From assembly GCA_030146905.1 (NCBI GenBank), contig JASLAV010000100.1:1-6983 (forward strand): a stretch of DNA of 6,983 nucleotides. Reading direction: 5' to 3'. Origin of the DNA: Lentzea sp. Lineage in GTDB: Bacteria; Actinomycetota; Actinomycetes; Mycobacteriales; Pseudonocardiaceae. Shown here piece by piece: positions 1 through 6,983 of this stretch. Each line of letters opens with the position of its first letter. The first letter of the stretch is position 1. The position numbers were made by a program, and so were the translations under genes. The notes under the pieces were generated by a model. That model had not been told where the DNA came from. It ran no database searches and saw only the letters and a list, made by a program, of their open reading frames with translations.

Positions 1-207
1 GGACAGGCGAACGTCCACGACCTGGCCGTCCAGGGAGGCGGTGACCTCCGCTGCCAGGTCGGACAGTGCGTTCATGATCGCCAGTCGCGCGGCTGGCTCG
101 AGCGCTGCGGACAACGCGGCGGCCGTTCGACGGGTGTTCTCATCCCCCGCTGATGCGGCCGTCGCCAGGTCCTCGCGCAGTGACGCGATGTACGGCGACA
201 GATCCAT
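1..207 (-). CDS. HicB-like (ribbon-helix-helix type) hypothetical protein, 5' part only
   Basis: This reading frame runs from an ATG at 207 down to base 1 and has no stop, so the gene continues past the left edge; 69 codons are visible. The protein begins MDLSPYIASLREDLATAA and continues as an alanine-rich helical segment (residues about 25-58), ending in a short beta-like stretch (QVVDVRLS). This resembles the N-terminus of a small actinobacterial family usually annotated as HicB-family antitoxin because its C-terminal part, not visible here, carries a ribbon-helix-helix DNA-binding fold. From the visible part alone no DNA-binding motif can be shown, and no HicA-type toxin gene is in view. 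The start is chosen because a TANNNT-like -10 box sits 6 nt upstream, giving a leaderless mRNA; there is no Shine-Dalgarno sequence. It is divergent from thyX. The reading frame is secure; the family name is recalled from similar proteins. Confidence 0.7.
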   Translation of the reverse strand, partial: MDLSPYIASLREDLATAASAGDENTRRTAAALSAALEPAARLAIMNALSDLAAEVTASLDGQVVDVRLS

Positions 208-275
208 GACACCACTATGACGTCACTGCTGGCGTCGTGCAACCACCGGTAGATGTCACGGCTAATGTCGAACCC
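208..275. promoter_or_regulatory. Divergent promoter region between the HicB-like gene and thyX
   Basis: The 68 bp hold two outward-facing promoter candidates. On the minus strand, CATAGT (plus positions 214-219) lies 6 nt before the ATG at 207, with TTGCAC (237-242) 17 bp further upstream as a possible -35. On the plus strand, TAATGT (263-268) lies 7 nt before the ATG at 276, with no convincing -35. Both predict transcripts starting at or next to the start codon, and neither gene has a Shine-Dalgarno sequence. A perfect 8-bp palindrome, TGACGTCA (218-225), overlaps the minus-strand -10 and spacer and could be an operator or chance. Confidence 0.55.
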
Positions 276-980
276 ATGCCGAGAGTGCGCTTGGTGGCGA
301 AAACCGAGTTCATCCCACCGGACGACGTGCCGTGGACGACCGACGCGGACGGCGGTGCCGCGCTCGTCGAGTTCGCCGGTCGCGCCTGCTACCAGTCGTG
401 GGACCGCTCGAACCCCATGACGAACACCAACGCGACGTTTCTGCACCACCTGCTCGACGTCGGGCACCTCGCCGCGTTCGAGCACGGCAGCGCGTCGCTC
501 TACCTCACCGAGCTGCCCCGCTCGCTCACCCACGAGCTGATCCGGCACCGGCACTTCTCCTACTCGCAGCTCTCCCAGCGCACCGACCCGACCGACGTGG
601 TCGAGCCGTCCCTGATCGCGCAGGACCCGGAGCTGCACGCGCGGTTCGTCGCCGCGACCGAGGCGAGCCTCAAGGCGTACGAGGACCTCGTGCACAGCCT
701 GGAGAAGACCGTCAACGGCCGGCGCGCGCGGCAGATCGCACGGTCGGTGCTGCCCAACGCCACGGGCACCGAGATCGTCGTGACGGGCAACTACCGCTCG
801 TGGCGGCACTTCATCGCGATGCGCGCGACCGAGCACATCAACGTCGAACTGCGTGAGCTCGCCATCGCGTGCCTGCGCGAGCTGGTGAAGGCGGCGCCGA
901 ACGCGTTCGCCGACTTCGTCGTCTCGACACTCCCGGACGGCACGGAAGTTGCCTCCAGCCCCCTGGTGGTTGAAGGCTGA
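276..980 (+). CDS. thyX: Flavin-dependent thymidylate synthase ThyX
   Basis: ThyX makes dTMP from dUMP in the cytoplasm, using methylenetetrahydrofolate as the carbon donor and FAD/NADPH as reductant. The 234-residue protein aligns along its length with the M. tuberculosis enzyme (250 aa): N-terminal [14 protein letters not shown] (residues 38-42), the ThyX signature RHR-X7-S (R90, H91, R92 to S100), the helix with ARQIAR (151-156), VLPNAT, and [13 protein letters not shown] near 171-183. I chose the ATG at 276 because it matches the family's N-terminus and has TAATGT 7 nt upstream; a GTG at 237 would add 13 unconserved residues without an RBS. Odd points: the residue after SQR is Thr (T103) where the mycobacterial enzyme has Tyr108, the position matching its Lys165 is Arg, and the loop before ARQIAR is about 8 residues shorter. 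The ACT-domain gene follows after 5 nt, probably in one operon. Confidence 0.95.
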   Translation: MPRVRLVAKTEFIPPDDVPWTTDADGGAALVEFAGRACYQSWDRSNPMTNTNATFLHHLLDVGHLAAFEHGSASLYLTELPRSLTHELIRHRHFSYSQLSQRTDPTDVVEPSLIAQDPELHARFVAATEASLKAYEDLVHSLEKTVNGRRARQIARSVLPNATGTEIVVTGNYRSWRHFIAMRATEHINVELRELAIACLRELVKAAPNAFADFVVSTLPDGTEVASSPLVVEG

Positions 981-985
981 CATCC

Positions 986-1387
986 ATGAAGCGGCTCATC
1001 GTGGACGTCCGCCCTGGCGAGTACACCGTCGCGCGCCTGGCACCGGACGCCGAAGTCCCCGCCGGGCTGTTCGAGCTGACGGGCGTGCTGGTGTCGGTGA
1101 CGAGGACACCGGACGAGGTGTCGGTCATCGCGCCGTCGTCGTTCGCCCTCGCCGGTGACACGGCGGAGAAGGGCTGGCGGCTGCTCACCGTGCGCGGCCC
1201 ACTGGAGTTCACGCTCACCGGCATCATGGCGGCGCTCGCGGGTGAGCTGGCGGCGGCCGGTGTCCCGCTGTTCGCGCTGTCCACTTACGACACCGACCAC
1301 CTGCTGGTGAAGCAGGCCGATCTGGAACGCGCCGTGGTGGCGTTGCGTGCCGCAGGTCACGAACTGGTTGTAGCGCCGGAAGCTTAG
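986..1387 (+). CDS. ACT-domain protein of the CASTOR-related family (COG3603/ACT_7 type)
   Basis: A 133-residue cytoplasmic protein predicted to have tandem ACT-like folds, domains that usually bind amino acids or other small ligands. The C-terminal half holds the most recognisable part: FTLTGI (75-80), an alanine-rich helix, VPLFALSTYDTDHLLVK (93-109) and a final helix. The STYDTDHLLVK stretch is characteristic of bacterial ACT proteins related to eukaryotic CASTOR1, the arginine sensor of mTORC1; the bacterial members have no settled function that I know of. No catalytic domain is attached. The ATG at 986 is preceded by GAAGG (972-976) inside the end of thyX, with 5 nt between the thyX stop and this start, so co-transcription and translational coupling are likely. 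Whether it regulates ThyX, or binds Arg or another ligand, cannot be read from the sequence. Confidence 0.88.
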   Translation: MKRLIVDVRPGEYTVARLAPDAEVPAGLFELTGVLVSVTRTPDEVSVIAPSSFALAGDTAEKGWRLLTVRGPLEFTLTGIMAALAGELAAAGVPLFALSTYDTDHLLVKQADLERAVVALRAAGHELVVAPEA

Positions 1388-1452
1388 GAACCGATCTCCC
1401 GGTTGGCGGGTCTCAAGTACCGTCAACGCCCCCGGTTCCGAGTTCGTAGGAG
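1387..1452 (+). promoter_or_regulatory. Candidate ECF-type promoter, inverted repeat and RBS before the kinase gene
   Basis: GGAACC (1387-1392), overlapping the stop codon of the ACT gene, resembles an ECF sigma-factor -35 box. GTCTCA (1410-1415) lies about 17 nt downstream and resembles an ECF -10. A start near 1421-1425 would give a leader of about 35 nt. GGAACCG (1387-1393) also forms an inverted repeat with CGGTTCC (1433-1439), and an alternative short stem AACCG/CGGTT (1389-1393 with 1400-1404) competes with it. A clear Shine-Dalgarno, TAGGAG (1447-1452), sits 6 nt before the TTG start at 1459 and supports that start. The RBS is solid; promoter and operator are guesses. Confidence 0.35.
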
Positions 1453-1458
1453 CGCACG

Positions 1459-2901
1459 TTGCACGGACAGGCAGTCGAACCGCGCGTCATCGCGGGCAGG
1501 TACGCCCTGGTGGCCGAGCTCGGCCGCGGTGGCATGGGCATCGTGTGGCGCGCCCAGGACCGCCACATCGGGCGCTACGTCGCGATCAAGGAACTGCACC
1601 TGCCGGACGGCATCGCGCACGAGGAACGCCGTGTGCTCGAAGAGCGCGCTCTGCGTGAAGCACGCACCGCGGGCAAGCTCAACGACCCCGCCGTCGTGAC
1701 GGTCTTCGACGCGATCAACGAGAACGGCACGACGTACATCGTCATGGAGCTGGTCGAGGCGGCCACGCTGTCGACGTTGATCAGCACGCACGGCCCGATG
1801 CCGCCGAACCAGGTCGTGTCGATCGCGATGCAGGCGCTGTCCGCGCTGGAGACCGCGCACGCGGCAGGGATCGTGCACCGCGACGTGAAGCCGGGCAACC
1901 TGATGGTCCGCCCCGACGGCAAGGTCAAGCTCACCGACTTCGGCATCGCCCAGGCCGTCGACGACCCGCGCCTCACGACCAGCGGCAGCCTCATCGGCTC
2001 GCCCGCCTACATGTCGCCGGAGCGCATCCACGGCCACGAGGCGGGTCCCGCGTCCGACCTGTGGGCCCTGGGCGCGACCCTCTGCTACGCCGTCGAGGGC
2101 TGGAGCCCGTTCGAGCGCTCCTCCACCGCCTCGACGCTGCACGCGATCATGAGCGAGACCCCGCGCCTCACGCGCGCGACCGGTGTCCTCGGCGCCGTGA
2201 TCACCGGCCTGCTAATCGCCGACCCGAACGCCAGGCTGTCCGGCCCGCAGGCGCGCGCGATGCTCGGGAGCATCGGCAACCAGGCGACGCCGCCCACCGG
2301 CATCCCGCCGGCGGCGACCCAGCAGTACCAGCAGGCCACCAAGGCCGTCGACCCGGCGAAGAAGAAGCGCAACCGGATCCTCGCGCTGGTGGGCGCCGTC
2401 GTCATCGCCGCGGCCGCGTTCACCGGCGGCATCTTCGCGCACAGCTGGTTCGCGGCACCCGGCGGCGGGGACACCGCGACGCTGACCTACGGTGAGGGCG
2501 GCGAGGTCCCCGTCTTCGGCCTGTCGGAGAACGTGTGCGGCAACGGCCAGGTCGCGCCGACGAAGCTGCTCGACTCCGACGCGCGCGAGGAGTGCGACAA
2601 GCCGCACGACTTCGAGGTCTACGACGCGGTCGAGACGCTGCCGGTGTCCTCGAACCTGCCCGATGCCGCCTACCCCGGTGCCGAGGCGCTGACGAGCCTC
2701 GGCGTCTCCCGCTGCGAGCTGACGCTCAGGTCGTTGTGGGTCAAGGACGGCGACAGCCTCAAGCTCACCACGCTGATCCCGACCGGCTCGGCGTGGCAGA
2801 AGGACAAGAACGACACCGCTCAGCGCCGCATCTACTGCGTGGCCAGCAAGAAGGACGGCAGCCAGTTGGACGGCACCATCAGCGCGAAGAAGGACAACTA
2901 A
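1459..2901 (+). CDS. Transmembrane Ser/Thr protein kinase with extracellular Septum_form-like domain
   Basis: A 480-residue PknB-type kinase. The cytoplasmic catalytic domain spans about residues 13-272: glycine loop LGRGGMGIVW (21-30), ATP-anchoring K44 in VAIKEL, helix-C E67, catalytic loop HRDVKPGN (140-147, D142), DFG (160-162), TTSGS in the activation loop (173-177) with likely autophosphorylation sites, and SPE (186-188) in the APE position. All key residues are present, so it should be active. A short Gln/Pro-rich linker leads through basic KKKRNR (301-306) to one membrane helix (about 307-327). The outer part (about 335-480) has Cys360, 379, 419 and 460, and a CDKPHDFEVYD motif, AYPG, and W446 before the last Cys, matching the pattern of the Septum_form domain (PF13845). 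It starts at TTG with a strong RBS. The lipoprotein gene follows after 2 nt. The kinase is certain; the outer domain assignment is from motif spacing only. Confidence 0.93.
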   Translation: MHGQAVEPRVIAGRYALVAELGRGGMGIVWRAQDRHIGRYVAIKELHLPDGIAHEERRVLEERALREARTAGKLNDPAVVTVFDAINENGTTYIVMELVEAATLSTLISTHGPMPPNQVVSIAMQALSALETAHAAGIVHRDVKPGNLMVRPDGKVKLTDFGIAQAVDDPRLTTSGSLIGSPAYMSPERIHGHEAGPASDLWALGATLCYAVEGWSPFERSSTASTLHAIMSETPRLTRATGVLGAVITGLLIADPNARLSGPQARAMLGSIGNQATPPTGIPPAATQQYQQATKAVDPAKKKRNRILALVGAVVIAAAAFTGGIFAHSWFAAPGGGDTATLTYGEGGEVPVFGLSENVCGNGQVAPTKLLDSDAREECDKPHDFEVYDAVETLPVSSNLPDAAYPGAEALTSLGVSRCELTLRSLWVKDGDSLKLTTLIPTGSAWQKDKNDTAQRRIYCVASKKDGSQLDGTISAKKDN

Positions 2902-2903
2902 AG

Positions 2904-3317
2904 GTGAAGAAGAGGATCCTCCCGGTCCTGCTGGCCCTCGGCTGCGCGACCGCCCTGTCGGCGTGCGGGAACAACGAGGACAAGTTCGTCTCCGAGCTCA
3001 AGGCCGCCGGCTTCAGCAACCCCGGCGAGCCCAGCACGGAGAAGGAGAAGAAGTCCAAGAAGGTCGGCAAGCGCACGGTGAAGTCCTCGGAGAAGACCAT
3101 CGAGGTCCTCGTGCGGGTGAAGGGCTGCGACCTGGAGTTCTCCAAGATCTCCGGCCAGTCCGGCTACTGGCTCGACGAACTGCACGTCAACGGGCAGGAA
3201 CCGGAGTGGCCCGGATACCCGGAGAACCTGAACCGCGACCAGGTCGTCAAGCTGCTGGCCGACAGCTCCGCCAAGCCGGCGGGCTTCCAGAGCTGCTACA
3301 AGCCGAACGAGGCCTGA
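2904..3317 (+). CDS. Predicted lipoprotein, Lys-rich linker, unknown function
   Basis: A 137-residue protein starting at GTG, with a signal peptide VKKRILPVLLALGCATALSA and lipobox LSAC at 18-21. Cys21 would be lipidated and the protein held on the outer face of the membrane. After GNNEDKF comes a short helix (FVSELKAAGF), then a very Lys/Ser/Glu-rich stretch (about 43-64), then a compact domain with Cys75 and Cys131 as a possible disulfide and an aromatic cluster (YWLDEL, EPEWPGYPENL). The start is 2 nt after the kinase stop, with AGAAGGA (2888-2894) as RBS inside the kinase end, so the two are almost certainly translated from one mRNA. I do not recognise the family; the FVSELKAAGF stretch vaguely recalls DUF732-type mycobacterial secreted proteins, which is not enough for an assignment. 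A role next to the kinase's outer domain is inference from position. Confidence 0.85.
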   Translation: MKKRILPVLLALGCATALSACGNNEDKFVSELKAAGFSNPGEPSTEKEKKSKKVGKRTVKSSEKTIEVLVRVKGCDLEFSKISGQSGYWLDELHVNGQEPEWPGYPENLNRDQVVKLLADSSAKPAGFQSCYKPNEA

Positions 3318-3371
3318 TCCGTTCGTGGTGGAATGGTGTTGTCGTGGTGCCGGCAGTGAGGACGACCTGAC
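3318..3371 (+). promoter_or_regulatory. Short intergenic region with RBS of the TIGR03085 gene
   Basis: These 54 bp hold GAGGA (3358-3362), a normally placed RBS that supports the GTG at 3372, and an 8-bp palindrome TGCCGGCA (3348-3355). I see no convincing -35/-10 pair and no terminator hairpin with a T-run, so transcription may read through from the kinase/lipoprotein genes. Confidence 0.45.
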
Positions 3372-3965
3372 GTGAGTCTTGCCCGTGACGAGCGCAAGGA
3401 GCTCGTCGACCTCATGACCGAGCTCGGTCCGGACGTGCCGACGCTGTGCGGCACGTGGCTGACCAAGGACCTCGCCGCGCACCTCGCGATCCGCGAGCGG
3501 CGCCCGGACACCGCGCCCGGCATCGTGCTGCCGGTCTTCGCGAAGTGGACGGACAAGGTCCAGCGAGACTACGCGCACAAGGCGTGGAGCGAGCTCCTCG
3601 ACCTGGTGCGCACGCCGCCGTTCTGGATCAAGCCGGTCGACGACCTCGTCAACACCGCCGAGTACTTCGTGCACCACGAGGACGTGCGACGCGCACAGCC
3701 CGGCTGGGAGCCGCGGCCGTACGACGCCCGTCGTGAGGCGACGCTGTGGAAGGTGCTGCCGCTCACCGCCCGCATGACGTACAGGTCGTCCCCCGTGGGG
3801 GTGACTTTGGTGCGGCCCGACGGCGAGCACGTCGTGGCCAAGCAGGGTGCGAACGGCGTGGTGATCACGGGTGAGGTGCCCGAACTCGTGATGCTCGCGT
3901 TCGGGCGCGACGAGGCCCGCGTGGAATACAGCGGCGACGCCGACGCGGTGCAACGGGTGCGGTCG

Positions 3966-3983
<18 letters not shown>
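3372..3983 (+). CDS. TIGR03085 family metal-binding protein (DinB/mycothiol-isomerase-like)
   Basis: A 203-residue cytoplasmic protein matching the actinobacterial TIGR03085 family, related to mycothiol-dependent maleylpyruvate isomerase and DinB-like four-helix bundles. The N-terminal bundle has ARDERKELVDLM, then TLCGTWLTKDLAAHLAIRE with H37, and the conserved EYFVHHEDVRRAQPGWEPRP (97-116), whose H101 and nearby acidic residues, together with H37, probably bind a divalent metal. The C-terminal part (about 140-200) is a small beta-rich domain (PVGVTLVRPDG, VVITGEVPELVMLAFGR) like the SCP2-like tail of such proteins. The actual substrate is unknown; a mycothiol-linked reaction is a family-level guess. 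The GTG start has GAGGA (3358-3362) 9 nt upstream. It stands 54 nt after the lipoprotein gene and 19 nt before dapA, which seems to have its own promoter, so its operon membership is unclear. Confidence 0.9.
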
Positions 3984-6575
<2,592 letters not shown>

Positions 6576-6590
6576 CCGAGGCGGTTTGGG

Positions 6591-6620
6591 TAGTGTCGTC
6601 CCCTCTTCGGAGGGGGCGAC
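6591..6620 (+). promoter_or_regulatory. UUCG-capped hairpin covering the RBS of the nuclease gene, with a -10-like box
   Basis: Bases 6595-6605 and 6610-6620 form an 11-bp stem with one T-G wobble and a C(TTCG)G loop, an exceptionally stable tetraloop in RNA. The only Shine-Dalgarno candidate for the GTG at 6623, GGAGG (6609-6613), lies in the loop end and right arm. TAGTGT (6591-6596) matches a TANNNT -10, but no -35 is visible. The hairpin begins 20 nt after the rnj stop and no T-run follows, so it could instead act as a terminator or an mRNA 3'-end stabiliser for dapA-rnj, or as a translation gate for the next gene. Confidence 0.6.
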
Positions 6621-6622
6621 AG

Positions 6623-6983
6623 GTGGAAGAACCGCTTGCGTGGCTCGTGCGCGGGGGCAAGAACGGCGAACGTGAGGCCGACGCGCTCGGCCAGGGCTTG
6701 TTCATCGCCGGCTGGCCGGGTCTGGACGACATCGGCGGATGCCAGGACCGCGACGAGCTGAGACTCGTGCTGCGCGCCGCGTACCCGGCGGCCAGGCAGG
6801 GCGCGATCGACAACTGGGCGGGCCAGCTGTGGCGCCTGCTGCACGAGATCCGGCTGGGCGACCACGTCGTGATGCCGTTGAAGAAGACGCGGCTGCTCGC
6901 GATCGGGCGGGTGAGCGGCGGTTACCGGTACCGGGCGACGCATCCGCCGGGGTTCCGGCACGTGCGGCCGGTCGAGTGGCTGC
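6623..6983 (+). CDS. Predicted Mrr-type restriction endonuclease, N-terminal part only
   Basis: An open frame from GTG at 6623 to the right edge with no stop; 120 complete codons are visible. The sequence reads LAWLVRGGKNGEREADAL (5-22), DELRLVLRAAYP (44-55), a helix with NWAGQLWRLLHEI (64-76), GDHVVMPLKK (79-88), LAIGRVSGGYRYR (92-104) and HVRPVEWL (113-120). This is the N-terminal module found in actinobacterial proteins annotated as restriction endonuclease or restriction system protein, whose C-terminal half is normally an Mrr catalytic domain. The GRVxGxYxY...RxVxW pattern looks like a PUA/EVE-type fold that may read modified bases. The catalytic part is outside the window, so nuclease activity is inferred from family. 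The start is chosen because the conserved region begins a few residues later; its RBS sits in a hairpin. If it follows family habit it would be a stand-alone defence gene, possibly cleaving modified DNA. Confidence 0.75.
   Translation, partial: MEEPLAWLVRGGKNGEREADALGQGLFIAGWPGLDDIGGCQDRDELRLVLRAAYPAARQGAIDNWAGQLWRLLHEIRLGDHVVMPLKKTRLLAIGRVSGGYRYRATHPPGFRHVRPVEWL

Noticed and set aside
237..275. GTG at 237 as an alternative thyX start
   Set aside because: It adds 13 residues not seen in the mycobacterial enzyme, lacks a Shine-Dalgarno and would lie upstream of the best -10 box. The ATG at 276 fits better.
72..983. A 303-codon minus-strand open frame over thyX
   Set aside because: Antisense to thyX and composed of Arg/Val/Gly/Asp-rich sequence without recognisable domains. 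The real minus-strand gene here uses a different frame from 207.
1403..1408. TTGGCG as a housekeeping -35 for the kinase gene
   Set aside because: The nearest TANNNT box (1418-1423) is only 9 nt away, far too close for a functional pair.
2535..2903. Upstream extension of the lipoprotein frame to an ATG at 2535
   Set aside because: The extension overlaps the kinase in another frame and is Arg-rich shadow sequence. The signal peptide and lipobox fit only a start at GTG 2904.
3348..3355. Palindrome TGCCGGCA before the TIGR03085 gene as an operator
   Set aside because: An 8-bp GC-rich palindrome is common by chance in such DNA and no promoter can be placed next to it.
3330..3355. GGAAT at 3330-3334 as a SigR-type -35 for the TIGR03085 gene
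   Set aside because: No GTT-like -10 occurs at the expected 18-19 nt distance.

Overview
The window is GC-rich, with strong G/C bias at third codon positions, GTG and TTG starts, actinobacterial-type protein families and mRNAs that look leaderless. The set thyX, dapA, rnj (in this order in Mycobacterium tuberculosis too, where the three are adjacent), the mycothiol-linked TIGR03085 protein and a PknB-type kinase all point to an actinobacterium. I infer a member of Pseudonocardiales (a Saccharothrix/Lentzea-like genome), but the sequence alone does not prove the order or genus.

Layout: (1) 1-207, minus strand, the N-terminal 69 codons of a HicB-like hypothetical gene cut by the window edge. 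(2) 208-275, a 68-bp divergent promoter region whose two -10 boxes each lie about 7 nt from a start codon, suggesting leaderless mRNAs in both directions. (3) 276-1387, thyX followed 5 nt later by a CASTOR-type ACT-domain gene. (4) 1388-1458, an intergenic region with an ECF-like promoter candidate and an inverted repeat. (5) 1459-3317, a transmembrane Ser/Thr kinase with an extracellular Septum_form-like domain, then a lysine-rich lipoprotein gene 2 nt downstream. (6) 3372-3983, a TIGR03085 DinB/MDMPI-like metal-binding protein. (7) 4003-6575, dapA and rnj, overlapping by 4 nt, behind a good leaderless promoter. (8) 6595-6620, a UUCG-capped hairpin that contains the ribosome-binding site of (9) 6623-6983, the start of a predicted Mrr-type restriction endonuclease cut by the right edge.

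Functionally the region joins dTMP synthesis (ThyX), the lysine/diaminopimelate branch (DapA), RNA turnover (RNase J), an envelope signalling pair (kinase plus lipoprotein) and a probable defence nuclease. Most of it is conserved housekeeping content. The points most worth a second look are the divergent ThyX (the usual Tyr after the SQR motif is Thr, and a loop is shortened), the kinase's extracellular sensor domain with its lipoprotein partner, the hairpin that buries the nuclease RBS, and the paired leaderless promoters. I see no clear evidence of a wholly new system, and no tRNA, rRNA, CRISPR array or insertion sequence. No gene-free stretch exceeds 71 bases.
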